Counted from the stretch's first letter, positions 16,465 through 25,217 are shown. The stretch is DNA of 64,000 bases from Streptomyces venezuelae (GCF_008642335.1 NZ_CP029191.1:744001-808000), one strand, 5' to 3'. Numbers and translations are program-made. Notes: a model not told the origin generated them from the sequence alone.

Positions 16465-18681
16465 ATGATCCACGTCGGAGTCCTGGAGAGCAATCTCTCC
16501 GGTTCCGGCTTCGAGGGCCTGCAGATCATCAAGGAACTCGACTGCCGCGTCACCTTCTTCACCCGCGACCTGGAGCGCTACCTCGCGGTCCCGGGCGGAC
16601 CCGCCTACTTCGACCGCTACGTGGACACCATCGTCCGGTGCGAGACGAACGTCTACGAAGAGCTCCTGCCGCACGTGCACGCCGCCGGGGCCGAGCAGCC
16701 CTTCGACGCGTTCCTGACCCTGGCCGAGTACGACGTGGTCGTGGCCGCCGAGGTCGCGGTCCACCTCGGGCTCCCCACCGTCAGCGTCGACGGTGTCGCC
16801 ACCGCACGCAACAAGGCGCTGATGCGCCGCCGCTGCGCCGACCTCGGCGTGCCCATCCCGGAGTTCCGCACCGTGCGGACGCCCGACGAGGCAGCCGTGG
16901 CCGCCGCGGAGGTCGGCCTGCCCTGTGTGGTGAAGCCGGCCGACGAGACGAGCAGTGCGGACGTGCGTCTCGTCGACACGCCGGAGCAGGCCGCCGAACA
17001 CGTCGCCCTGATCCGCTCCCGCGCACAGAACACCCGCGGCCAGGCCCGCCACGACGAGCTGATGGTCGAGGAGTACATGAGCGGCCCCGAGGTCAGCGTG
17101 GAGGTGCTCGCCGACGGCGACCGGTACGAGGTGTTCGGGGTGACCGACAAGTCGGTCGTCGGGCTCGGCCACTTCGTCGAGCTGGCCCACACCTTCCCCT
17201 CCCGGCTGCCCGATCCGCTCGTACGCGCCTGCGGCGATCTGGCCGTGGAGGCGTTGCGGGCGGTCGGCTTCGACCTGGGCATGGCCCACGTCGAGGTGAA
17301 GCTGACGGCGTCCGGGCCCAAGCTCGTCGAGATCAACCCGCGGCCCGCCGGCGGGAAGATCACCTACCTCGTCGACCGGGCCCTCGGCATCAAGTCCCTG
17401 GAGCTGGTGGCGCGGCAGTATCTGGGTCAGCCGCTGCCCGACCCCGTGCTGCCGCCGCGACCGGTCGGAGGTGCCGCGATCCGCTATCTGACCGCGCAGC
17501 CCGGCCGGGTGGTGTCGGTCGCCGGGCGGGAGCGCGCCGCCGCGCTGCCCGGTGTCGAGGAAGTCGTCGTCAAGCCGGAACCGGGTTCTGTCGTACGGGA
17601 GTTGAGGCGCAACGGCGACCGGTCCGGTCATGTGCTCGCGGTGGCGGAGACCGCCGAGCTGGCGGCGCGCACCGCGGAGGCGGCCGTCCAGGAGATCGGG
17701 ATCCGCACCGTGCCGGTCTTCCGGCGTCCGGTCGCGGACTCCCTCGTCGACCTCATCGGCGGCACGCCGCTCCTGCGGCTGCCGGTGGACCGGATCGTGG
17801 ACGGTGCCCCGGCGGACGCCGACGTGCTCGCGAAGCTGGAGCTGTTCAACCCCTGGTCGAGCAGCAAGGACCGGGCCGCCCTCGCGATGCTGCGGGGCGC
17901 CGAGAGGCAGGGGCTGCTCGTGCCGGGCTCCGGCACCGTGATCGAGGCGACCTCCGGCAACACCGGTATCTCGCTGGCCGCTCTGGCGGCGGACCGCGGC
18001 TACCGCTGCGTCATCGTGCTGCCGGACAACGCGACCCGGGAGCGGCTGGCCATGCTGCGGTCGCTCGGCGCCGAGGTGGTGCGGACCCCGCACTCCGGCG
18101 GCTACCGGGCCGCGGTCGAGAAGGCCGAGGAGCTCCACCGGCGGACGCCCGGCTCGTGGTTCTGCCGCCAGCACGACAACCCGGACAACACACGGGCGCA
18201 CTACGAGACCACGGGCCCCGAGATCTGGAGTGACGTCGGCGGACGCATCGACGTGTTCGTCTGCGGGGTGGGAACCGGCGGTACGCTCAGTGGCGCGGGG
18301 CGATATCTCCGCGAGAGTCACCCCGCTGTGCGGATCGTGGCGGTGGAGCCTGCGGGCTCGCCGCTGCTGTCCGGCGGTGAGCCCGGTGCGCACGGCATCC
18401 CGGGCTTCAACGGCGGCTTCATCGCGCCGACCACGCAGCAGAGCCTCATCGACGAGGTGATCACGGTGTCCGACGCGGACGCCCTGGACACCACCCGGCG
18501 GCTCGCACGCCACGCCGGTCTGCTGGCCGGTGTCTCGGGCGGCGCGGTCGTCCACGCGTCCGGGGTGCTCGCAGCCCGGCCCGAGTACGGGGGCCGGCGC
18601 ATCGTGACGCTGCTGCCCGACACCGGCGAGCGGTACCTCAGCGTGCTCGCCCATGAGAACACCCCGGGCGGTGCCCGATGA
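16465..18681 (+). CDS. ATP-grasp ligase fused to cysteine-synthase-type PLP enzyme
   Basis: 738 residues from the ATG at 16465, which has a clear GGAGG. Residues about 1-400 are an ATP-grasp amino-acid ligase: ATP-binding Lys in VVKPADETSSADVRLV, then VEEYMSGPEVSVEVL and the metal-binding EINPRPAGGKI. Residues about 420-738 are a fold-II PLP enzyme of the cysteine-synthase family: NPWSSSKDRAA (PLP Lys about 468), EATSGNTGISLA, GTGGTLSGAG and SGGAVV. It would form aminoacrylate from O-acetylserine and add a nucleophile to make a beta-substituted alanine, then ligate it. In CysK the lysine motif is NPxxSVKDR; here SSSKDR. An ATGA overlap couples it to the next gene. Confidence 0.87.
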   Translation: MIHVGVLESNLSGSGFEGLQIIKELDCRVTFFTRDLERYLAVPGGPAYFDRYVDTIVRCETNVYEELLPHVHAAGAEQPFDAFLTLAEYDVVVAAEVAVHLGLPTVSVDGVATARNKALMRRRCADLGVPIPEFRTVRTPDEAAVAAAEVGLPCVVKPADETSSADVRLVDTPEQAAEHVALIRSRAQNTRGQARHDELMVEEYMSGPEVSVEVLADGDRYEVFGVTDKSVVGLGHFVELAHTFPSRLPDPLVRACGDLAVEALRAVGFDLGMAHVEVKLTASGPKLVEINPRPAGGKITYLVDRALGIKSLELVARQYLGQPLPDPVLPPRPVGGAAIRYLTAQPGRVVSVAGRERAAALPGVEEVVVKPEPGSVVRELRRNGDRSGHVLAVAETAELAARTAEAAVQEIGIRTVPVFRRPVADSLVDLIGGTPLLRLPVDRIVDGAPADADVLAKLELFNPWSSSKDRAALAMLRGAERQGLLVPGSGTVIEATSGNTGISLAALAADRGYRCVIVLPDNATRERLAMLRSLGAEVVRTPHSGGYRAAVEKAEELHRRTPGSWFCRQHDNPDNTRAHYETTGPEIWSDVGGRIDVFVCGVGTGGTLSGAGRYLRESHPAVRIVAVEPAGSPLLSGGEPGAHGIPGFNGGFIAPTTQQSLIDEVITVSDADALDTTRRLARHAGLLAGVSGGAVVHASGVLAARPEYGGRRIVTLLPDTGERYLSVLAHENTPGGAR

Positions 18682-21203
18682 CTGCTCCCTTACCCCTGAC
18701 GAGCTGGCACACCGGCGAGCGGCCGCGCCTGCTGATGGTGATGCCCTACCGGCAGTTCGTGCGCAAGGCGCGGGCCGAAGGATTCTGGGTCGGCGCGATC
18801 TGGGACCCGCGGCTCGAGACGCCCGGCTATCTCGACGACGTGCGCGCCGCCGCGGACCTGTTCGTGACGGTGGACTTCACGGACCGCGAGCTGCTGCGGC
18901 GCACCCTGCGCGACGTGGCGACGGAACACCGTGCGTCGGTGATCCTCCACCTCGGCAGGGAGGAGACGATGGTGACGGCCCACGAGGTCGCCGAGGAGCT
19001 GCGCGCCGAGGTCAATCCGGCGTCGGCGATCCGCTTCCTCTCCGACAAGCACGCGATGCGTGAGCTGCTCGCGCGGCGTGAACTGTCCCCGGTGGTCCAC
19101 GCGTCGGCGCCCACCAGGAGCGAGGTTCCGGCCGCGGTGGAACGCGTCGGTCTTCCCGCGGTCGTCAAGCCGGTCGCGTCCGCGGGCAGCAGGGGCGTGT
19201 TCCTGTGGCGGGAGCCGCGTGACCTGGCGGCCTGGACGGCGCTCGTGGACACGTACGGCTATGCCGGTCCCTTCCTCGTCGAGGAGTATCTGCGCGGTCC
19301 CGAGTACAGCGTGGAGACGCTGAGCCAGGACGGCGTGCACCGGGTCGTCGGCATCACGGAGAAGGTGCTCGGGCCGCCGCCGCTGTTCGTGGAGGTCGGG
19401 CACGTCCATCCGGCGCCGCTGCCCCCGGAGCGCGCGCAAGCCGTCGCGGAGCTGGCGGTCCGCTTCCTGACCGTGTGCGGGTACCGGTTCGGGCCCGCGC
19501 ACACCGAGGTGATCTGGACGGAGCGGGGGCCGCGCATCGTCGAGTCGCAGGCCCGGCTCGGCGGCGACCGCATTCCGCGGCTCGTCGAACTGGCCGGCGG
19601 ACTCGACGTCGAGCGGGCGATCTTCGCGGGTCTTGCGGGCGCACCGCCCGAGGTGCCGGAGCCGACGGCGACGGCGGCCGTGCGGTTCTTCACCTTCCCG
19701 CCGGGACGCGTCGACGCGATCCGCGGCCTGGAAGAGCTCCAACGCCGCTCGTACGTCGATGAGTTGACGCTGCGGCTGCGTCCCGGCGACACCATCGACG
19801 CGGTACGTGACTCCAAGGCACGCCAAGGGCACGTCATCGTCTCGGGCGCCACGCCCGAGCAGGCCGAGAGCCGCCTCGCGGAGGCCCTCGCCACCCTTGA
19901 GGTCGTCGTCGACGGGACGCCGGTCCGCGCGGACGGCCGGACCGCGGAGGCACCGGCCGGAGCCGACGCCCAGGTCGTGTTCGTCGGCTACAACGCGGCG
20001 TACCTGCGCGCCATCGACGGGAGTGTTCCCGACGGGTCCGTCGTGGTCCTCGAAGAGCCCGACATCATCCGCAAGCGGGACCTGCGGGACGCGGCGGCGC
20101 GCTTCGGCTGCCTCGACCGGATCGTGCCCGCGCACTACCAGCAGTCGGCCGGGGCCCTGGATCTGGCGGCCGACCTGGAGGCACGACGCCCGGTGGCGGC
20201 CGTCGTGCCGGGCCTGGAGTACGCGGTGCCCGCGGCGGCCGCGCTTGCCGAGAAGCTCGGGCTGCCGGGCGCGACCGAGCCCGCCGCGCAGGCGCTGCGG
20301 GACAAGGTGCGGCTGCGCGAGGTGTGCGACGCGGGCGGCGTCCGCGGTCCGCGCTGGCGCGAGGTGCACGGGCCCGAGGACATCCTCGCCTTCGCGGGCG
20401 GAGGGCCCGTCGTCGTCAAGCCGGCCAACCGGCAGGCCAGCGTCGGCGTGCAGCTCCTCGACTCCGTCGACGCGGCCACGGCCGCGGCGGCGTGGGAGCG
20501 CACGTCGTCCGCCGCCGAGTACGAGCAGGTGCCCGACCGGCACATGAAGTGGCGCTTCCTGGCCGAAGAGCGCCTGCGCGGGCCCGAGTACAGCGTCGAG
20601 GCCCTGGTACGGCAGGGCGAGATCATCTTCCACAACGTCACCGCCAAGACGGTGGTCCCGGGCCCGTACCCGGTGGAGCTCGGCCATCTGCTGCCCGCCC
20701 CGCTCGACCGGGACACCCGGGCCGCGTTCGAGGAGGCCATGCGGGCGCTCGTCGCCGCGACCGGCTACCGCACCGGGATCCTGCACGCCGAGTGGATCCT
20801 GACCGCGTCCGGTCCGGCGCTGGTGGAGTGCGCGGGGCGCTGCCCCGGCGACTACCTGATCGACCTCAACGACCTGGCGTACGGCACGCGGATCCGGCTG
20901 GCCCTCATCGACCTGCTGGCCGGCCGCCCGGTCGCCCTCCCCCGCACCGCGCAACGCGCCTCGGCCATCCGGTTCCTGGCCGCCGGACCCGGCACCGTCA
21001 CGGCGGTCGAGGGGACGGACGCGGCACGGGCGCTGCCCGGCGTACGGACGGTGGAGATCGACGTCGAGGCCGGGCAGGAGGTCCGGACCTGGGCGTCCTC
21101 GTGGGACCGCGCCGGACACGTGATCGCGACAGGGCCCGACGCGGACAGCGCGCGCCGACGCGTCCTCGACGCGGCCGCGGCCATCCACATCACCACGGAG
21201 TGA
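18678..21203 (+). CDS. Tandem double ATP-grasp ligase
   Basis: 841 residues made of two ATP-grasp modules. In the first (about 1-415) I see PAVVKPVASAGSRGVFL, VEEYLRGPEYSVETL and RIVESQARLGGDR. In the second (about 425-841) I see VVVKPANRQASVGVQLL, EERLRGPEYSVEAL and ALVECAGRCPGDYLIDL. ATP-grasp ligases join a carboxylate to an amine through an acylphosphate. The metal-binding position that is Asn in most (E-x-N) reads E-S-Q in the first half and E-C-A in the second, so one half may be specialised or weak. It overlaps the previous gene (ATGA) and carries a rare TTA codon at codon 5, predicting bldA-dependent translation. Both substrates are unknown. Confidence 0.85.
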   Translation: MTAPLPLTSWHTGERPRLLMVMPYRQFVRKARAEGFWVGAIWDPRLETPGYLDDVRAAADLFVTVDFTDRELLRRTLRDVATEHRASVILHLGREETMVTAHEVAEELRAEVNPASAIRFLSDKHAMRELLARRELSPVVHASAPTRSEVPAAVERVGLPAVVKPVASAGSRGVFLWREPRDLAAWTALVDTYGYAGPFLVEEYLRGPEYSVETLSQDGVHRVVGITEKVLGPPPLFVEVGHVHPAPLPPERAQAVAELAVRFLTVCGYRFGPAHTEVIWTERGPRIVESQARLGGDRIPRLVELAGGLDVERAIFAGLAGAPPEVPEPTATAAVRFFTFPPGRVDAIRGLEELQRRSYVDELTLRLRPGDTIDAVRDSKARQGHVIVSGATPEQAESRLAEALATLEVVVDGTPVRADGRTAEAPAGADAQVVFVGYNAAYLRAIDGSVPDGSVVVLEEPDIIRKRDLRDAAARFGCLDRIVPAHYQQSAGALDLAADLEARRPVAAVVPGLEYAVPAAAALAEKLGLPGATEPAAQALRDKVRLREVCDAGGVRGPRWREVHGPEDILAFAGGGPVVVKPANRQASVGVQLLDSVDAATAAAAWERTSSAAEYEQVPDRHMKWRFLAEERLRGPEYSVEALVRQGEIIFHNVTAKTVVPGPYPVELGHLLPAPLDRDTRAAFEEAMRALVAATGYRTGILHAEWILTASGPALVECAGRCPGDYLIDLNDLAYGTRIRLALIDLLAGRPVALPRTAQRASAIRFLAAGPGTVTAVEGTDAARALPGVRTVEIDVEAGQEVRTWASSWDRAGHVIATGPDADSARRRVLDAAAAIHITTE

Positions 21204-21211
21204 GGAAGCAG

Positions 21212-22471
21212 ATGTCTGTTCTCCGGCAGCGCGTCCGGGGGTGGCCGCGATCCATCCCCGGCGGACGGGTCGGCCTGCGGCTGTCCGTGATGGCGATGAT
21301 CGACGCCCTCGGCACGGGCGCCTTCCTGGCCGTCTCCGTACCGTTCATCACGCGGTCCGTCGGGCTCTCCGTGGGCGAGCTGAGCCTCGGCCTGACCCTG
21401 TCCGCCGCGATCGCCCTGGCCACGGCCGTCCCCATCGGCATCCTCGCCGACCGGATCGGCCCGAAGAAGGTCCTGGTCGGCGTCAGCCTGTGGCGCTGCG
21501 GCTGCTTCGTCCTCTACCCATTCGTCCAGAACCTGTGGCAGTTCCTGACGGTGGTGTGTCTGCTCGGTCTGGTCGACAAGGCGGCGGCGCCGATGGAACA
21601 GGCCCTGGTGGGGCAGGTGACGGCGACCGACGACCGGGTCAGGGTGGTCGCGGTGCTGCGGTCGCTGCGCAACGTCGGCTTCACCGTCGGCGCTCTCCTC
21701 GGCGGGGTCGGGCTGCTGATCGACACCCGGCCCGGCTACGCCGCGATCCTCCTGCTCAACGCCGCCTCGTTCGCCGTACTCGCACTCCTCGCCCACCGGC
21801 TTCCGGTGCTCGGCACCCCGGCGAAGAGCCTGCGGCGCCGCTTCTCCGTCGACGCGCTGCGCGACGCACCGTTCCTGTCGTTCACCGGGATCAACGCGGT
21901 GCTCACGATGCACATGACGCTGCTGAGCATCGGCATCCCGCTGTGGATCGTCGAGCACACGGAGGCCCCGGCCGCGGTGATCTCACCCCTGGTGGCGGTC
22001 AACACCGTGCTCGCTGTGGCGCTGCAGGTGCGCGCGAGCCGCGGCACCGAGACCATCGCCGGTTCCGCGCGGGCGCTGGTGCGGGCGGGCATCGCCCTCG
22101 CCGTCTGCTGCCTGCTCCTGATCGCCGCGCCGAAGCCGCCCGTCCTCGTGGCGGTCGGCGTGCTGGTCCTCGCCATGGTCGCGCTGACCGCGGGCGAGCT
22201 GTTCCAGTCCGCCGGCGGCTGGGGCGGTTCGTACCTGCTCGCGGCGCCCGGCCAGGAGGGCGTCTATCTGTCGGTCTTCTGGCTCGGCGTGGCCGTCCAG
22301 CAGATCGCGGCACCGGTCGTGGTCGGCCTGGTCATCACGGCGGGCAGCGCCGGATGGGCCGTGCTGGCCGCGCTGTTCGCCGTCTGCGGCCTCGCCGCGC
22401 CGCTCATCGGCCGGTGGGCGCAGGCCCGCGCCGCCATGAACCCGCAACTCGGTCAACCCGTCAGCACGTGA
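21212..22471 (+). CDS. MFS exporter of the NRPS cluster
   Basis: 419 residues, about 12 transmembrane segments. Start ATG 21212 lies 9 bp after the ATP-grasp stop, with GAGGA between; the longer upstream frame is a shadow of the ATP-grasp gene. TM2-3 loop motif A reads GILADRIGPKKVLVG. Position at the end of the operon, directly after the ligases, suggests export of the finished product or self-resistance. The central portion (FQSAGGWGGSYLLAAPGQEGVYLSVFWLGVAVQQIAAP) is typical of Streptomyces MFS proteins in biosynthetic clusters. Substrate inferred from context only. Confidence 0.85.
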   Translation: MSVLRQRVRGWPRSIPGGRVGLRLSVMAMIDALGTGAFLAVSVPFITRSVGLSVGELSLGLTLSAAIALATAVPIGILADRIGPKKVLVGVSLWRCGCFVLYPFVQNLWQFLTVVCLLGLVDKAAAPMEQALVGQVTATDDRVRVVAVLRSLRNVGFTVGALLGGVGLLIDTRPGYAAILLLNAASFAVLALLAHRLPVLGTPAKSLRRRFSVDALRDAPFLSFTGINAVLTMHMTLLSIGIPLWIVEHTEAPAAVISPLVAVNTVLAVALQVRASRGTETIAGSARALVRAGIALAVCCLLLIAAPKPPVLVAVGVLVLAMVALTAGELFQSAGGWGGSYLLAAPGQEGVYLSVFWLGVAVQQIAAPVVVGLVITAGSAGWAVLAALFAVCGLAAPLIGRWAQARAAMNPQLGQPVST

Positions 22472-22486
22472 TTCCAGGAGGGATCC

Positions 22487-22939
22487 ATGTCCGTTCCGCT
22501 GTACGTCCCCGCAGGTGAAGGCGAATACGTCGACATCCGGGACACGAAGAGGACGTATCTGAAACTCACCACGCCCGACTCCAACGGGGAGTTCGGCTTC
22601 TTCGAGCACCACATGGCCCCGGAGGCGAAGGGCGCGGCCCCGCACATCCACAAGCAGTCCACCGAGATGTTCTACGTGGTCAAGGGCGAGATCGAGTTCA
22701 CCATCGGCGACCGCAAGGTCGTCGGCGAGCCGGGCGCGTTCGCGTACGTCCCCAAGGGCGAGCCGCACGGCTTCACCAACCGGGGCACCGAGGACGCCAC
22801 CCTGCTGATCATGTTCTACCCGATCTACAACCGTGAGGACTACTTCCGCGGCCTCGGCCGGCTGACGGCCAACGGGCGCAATCCCAGCATGGAGGAGCTG
22901 CGGGAACACATGGCGAAGTACGACCAGTTCATGGTCTGA
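22487..22939 (+). CDS. Single-domain cupin
   Basis: 150 residues, 15 bp after the MFS gene with a GGAGGG site, so probably the last gene of the operon. Cupin motif 1 is APHIHKQSTEMFYVVKG (His 53, His 55, Glu 60) and motif 2 is PKGEPHGF (His 94), the full set of metal ligands expected for a metal-dependent beta-barrel. Such small cupins act as isomerases, dioxygenases, cyclases or metabolite sensors. In this cluster a role in tailoring the glutamine-derived heterocycle is plausible but unproven. A strong terminator hairpin follows immediately. Confidence 0.86.
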   Translation: MSVPLYVPAGEGEYVDIRDTKRTYLKLTTPDSNGEFGFFEHHMAPEAKGAAPHIHKQSTEMFYVVKGEIEFTIGDRKVVGEPGAFAYVPKGEPHGFTNRGTEDATLLIMFYPIYNREDYFRGLGRLTANGRNPSMEELREHMAKYDQFMV

Positions 22940-22950
22940 GCGGGAGGAGG

Positions 22951-22982
22951 GGGCCGGGGCCGGCATCAGTCGGCCCCGGCCC
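22951..22982 (+). terminator. Terminator hairpin after the cluster
   Basis: GGGCCGGGGCCG (22951-22962) pairs perfectly with CGGCCCCGGCCC (22971-22982) around an 8-base loop. CTCCC and a short T-run follow. It ends the cupin transcript; the stop codon of the convergent deaminase lies in the loop, so it can serve both directions. Confidence 0.8.
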
Positions 22983-23466
22983 TCCCTTTGCGGAAGCGCC
23001 ACTGCAACTCGCGTACCTCGTCGGCCAGTTCGGGGAACGGCCCGTCGACCTCTACGCCGGGTACGACGTCCTGGATGGTCAGCGGGCTCAAGGGCGAGGT
23101 GACGGGCACGCCCCACTCCGCCTTCCACTCCCGGGCCTGCCGGGACGAACTCGCGTACACGATGCGGCCGAGCCCGACCCAGCCGTGCGCCGCCGCGCAC
23201 ATGGGGCAGTGCTCGCCCGAGGTGTACACGGTCGCCGCGGCGCGTTCCTCCGGGGTGAGGTGGGTCGCCGCCCAGCGGGCGAGGGCGAACTCCGGGTGGG
23301 CGGTCGGGTCTCCGGTGGTGGACTCGCGGTTGCGGTCCTCGGCCCTGACCGTGCCGTCCGCGTCGACGATCACGGACCCGAACGGCCAGTCACCGGCCTC
23401 CAGCGCCTCGGCCGCCAGCTCGATGCAGCGGCGCAGGTGGGGCAGGTCGCGGTCGTGAGGTGCCAC
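22966..23466 (-). CDS. Nucleoside/guanine deaminase-like protein
   Basis: 166 residues of the cytidine-deaminase superfamily. The zinc site is complete: THPTAHPE-type histidine and catalytic Glu (His 57, Glu 59 in TAHPEFA), and GEHCPMC (Cys 87 and Cys 90). The PFGSVIVD strand upstream and lack of tRNA-binding features point to the small-molecule (guanine or cytosine type) branch rather than TadA. It would hydrolytically deaminate a purine or pyrimidine base in the cytoplasm. It is convergent to the biosynthetic operon, so a link to it is uncertain. The LLM oxidoreductase gene lies upstream on the same strand, 32 bp away. Confidence 0.85.
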   Translation of the reverse strand: MAPHDRDLPHLRRCIELAAEALEAGDWPFGSVIVDADGTVRAEDRNRESTTGDPTAHPEFALARWAATHLTPEERAAATVYTSGEHCPMCAAAHGWVGLGRIVYASSSRQAREWKAEWGVPVTSPLSPLTIQDVVPGVEVDGPFPELADEVRELQWRFRKGRAGAD

Positions 23467-23498
23467 GGGTGCTTCCTCTCTCGGTGGGCGGTCGGGGG

Positions 23499-24335
23499 CT
23501 ATGTCCGGTGGGCGGCCACGACCGCCAGCGCCTGCCAGGCCTTCTCCGGCTGGAGAGTCTCGTGCGGATCACCGTGGTACGGGTCCAGCAGCACCGTGTC
23601 GGCTCCGGCGAGGCGCAGTTCCTCCATGTCCTCCAGGAGCTGTTCGAGGGAGCCTTCGCCGGCGCGCCGGTCCGGGTCGTCGACCGGTTTTCCGGTGAGC
23701 CGCAGCCGGATCCGCGGCGCGAGACCCGGCATGGGCCGGCCGAGCTCGGCGGACATGCCCTTCAGTCGCACCAGCGCATCCCTGAACCAGGGCATCGTGA
23801 ACCTCAGCGGATGCCAGGGGGCACCGAACCGCAGGGCCCGGCGCATGGCCGCGTCGCTGTTCCCGCCGATCCAGATCGGTAACTGCCCCGAGCGGTAGTC
23901 GGCTTCGTTCTCCCAGGCCTCCCGCAGTGTCCGCAGGTGTTCGTCGGTCAGCGCGCCGCGCCGCTCGAAGGGGACGCCGAGCGCCTCGAACTCCTCCCGG
24001 GCCCAGCCGACCCCGACGCCCAGGATGAGCCGCCCGCCGCTGAGCTGATGGAGGTTGGCGGCCATGCGGGCGACCAGGAGAGGGTGCCGGTAGGGGGTGA
24101 TGAGCACGGTCGTGCCCAGGTCTATCCCGGTGGTGATGCCCGCCATCCAGGCGAGGGTGGTGAAGGGTTCGTAGAACGGCGCGGGATACTGCTCGGCCAC
24201 GTCCGGCGTGACCACCACGTGGTCGGACATCATCAGCAGTTCGAAGCCGAGTCCTTCCACGGTCTCGGCCCAACGGGCGAGGTGTTCCGGGTGCGTCCCC
24301 GGCCCGAAGTTGGGGACGTTCACACCTATCCGCAT
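23499..24335 (-). CDS. LLM-class F420-dependent oxidoreductase
   Basis: About 278 residues, luciferase-like TIM barrel. MRIGVNVPNFGPG at the start and GGRLILGVGVGWAREEFEALGVPFERRG are hallmarks of the actinobacterial F420-dependent branch. The segment IWIGGNSDAAMRRALRFG is the second glycine-rich cofactor site. It transfers hydride between reduced deazaflavin F420 and an unknown substrate. ATG 24335 is preferred because it begins the first beta strand directly; a GTG three codons earlier is also possible. It probably shares a transcript with the deaminase downstream and is divergent from a mycothiol-dependent-type enzyme. Confidence 0.86.
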   Translation of the reverse strand: MRIGVNVPNFGPGTHPEHLARWAETVEGLGFELLMMSDHVVVTPDVAEQYPAPFYEPFTTLAWMAGITTGIDLGTTVLITPYRHPLLVARMAANLHQLSGGRLILGVGVGWAREEFEALGVPFERRGALTDEHLRTLREAWENEADYRSGQLPIWIGGNSDAAMRRALRFGAPWHPLRFTMPWFRDALVRLKGMSAELGRPMPGLAPRIRLRLTGKPVDDPDRRAGEGSLEQLLEDMEELRLAGADTVLLDPYHGDPHETLQPEKAWQALAVVAAHRT

Positions 24336-24446
24336 GGGCGTCACCCTAGGAGTCCGCGGTCCCGGTGGCTACGGAGCGTACGCAATCGGTCCCAGATCGC
24401 CCGGAGGTTCCGGTTCCAGCGCACCGCATCCGACACAATCGCCCGC

Positions 24447-25181
24447 ATGGAGATTTCCGAGCACATTCACATAGTCGCCGAAGAAGGCCAGTTGCTGGCC
24501 CGGGCCGCCGCGGAGGCGGGGACCGACGCCAAGGTGCCGACCTGTCCCGACTGGCAGGTGCGGGATCTGTTGCGGCACGTCGGGATGGTGCACCGCTGGG
24601 CCGCCGCGTTCCTCGCCGAGGGGCGCACCTCGTACCGGCTCGGCGGCGAACTCCCCGACCTGGACGGCGACCCCCTCGTGGCGTGGTTCCGCGAGGGCCA
24701 CGCCGCTCTTGTCGCGACGCTCGAATCGGCCCCGCCCGACGTCGAGTGCTGGACCTTCCTGCCCGCGCCCTCGCCGCTGGCCTTCTGGGCCCGGCGGCAG
24801 GCGAACGAGACGACCGTCCACCGGGTGGACGCCGAGTCCGCGCGCGGGGGCACGCCGTCGCCGCTGGACGTCGCCTTCGCCGTGGACGGCATCGAGGAGC
24901 TGCTGTTCGGGTTCCACGCCCGCGGGAAGAGCCGGGTGCGCACTGATGTCCCGCGGGTGCTGCGGGTGCGGGCGACGGACGGGCGGACCTGGACCGTACG
25001 TCTGTCCGACGGGCCTCCGGTCGCCGAACACGGTGCGACGGCACCCGCCGACTGCGAGGTCTCGGGACCGGCGACGCGGCTCTACCTGGCGCTCTGGAAC
25101 CGGCTGCCGTTCCCTGAGGTGACGGGCGACACCGCACTGGCGGAGCTGTGGCGGGAGAAGTCCGCGATCGTCATGGGGTGA
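24447..25181 (+). CDS. Maleylpyruvate isomerase family mycothiol-dependent enzyme
   Basis: 244 residues. The N-terminal DinB/MDMPI four-helix domain shows the metal-ligand pattern: VPTCPDWQVRDLLRHVGMVHRW with the first His, then FWARRQANETTVHRVDAE with the HxxxD pair. A C-terminal small domain follows (LRVRATDGRTWTVRL...ATRLYLALWNRL). Family members use mycothiol as cofactor for isomerisation or S-transfer. ATG 24447 gives the usual N-terminus (MEISEHIHIVAEEGQLL) and I see no strong ribosome binding site, so the message may be leaderless. Substrate unknown. Confidence 0.84.
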   Translation: MEISEHIHIVAEEGQLLARAAAEAGTDAKVPTCPDWQVRDLLRHVGMVHRWAAAFLAEGRTSYRLGGELPDLDGDPLVAWFREGHAALVATLESAPPDVECWTFLPAPSPLAFWARRQANETTVHRVDAESARGGTPSPLDVAFAVDGIEELLFGFHARGKSRVRTDVPRVLRVRATDGRTWTVRLSDGPPVAEHGATAPADCEVSGPATRLYLALWNRLPFPEVTGDTALAELWREKSAIVMG

Positions 25182-25217
25182 CGCGAGCAGCGGGCGGGGG
25201 CCGTCGGCTCGGGGGTG

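Noticed and set aside
15776..18681. Serine acetyltransferase and cysteine-synthase domain as an ordinary cysteine operon
   Set aside because: They are embedded between an NRPS and ATP-grasp genes, the PLP domain is fused to an ATP-grasp and its lysine motif differs (SSSKDR), so a specialised pathway is more likely.
11698..22939. D-cycloserine-type or minimycin-type cluster
   Set aside because: Shares serine acetyltransferase, cysteine synthase homologue and ATP-grasp themes with D-cycloserine, and the NRPS with indigoidine/minimycin, but the racemase, arginase and heme-enzyme genes of the first and the C-glycosynthase/phosphatase genes of the second are absent.
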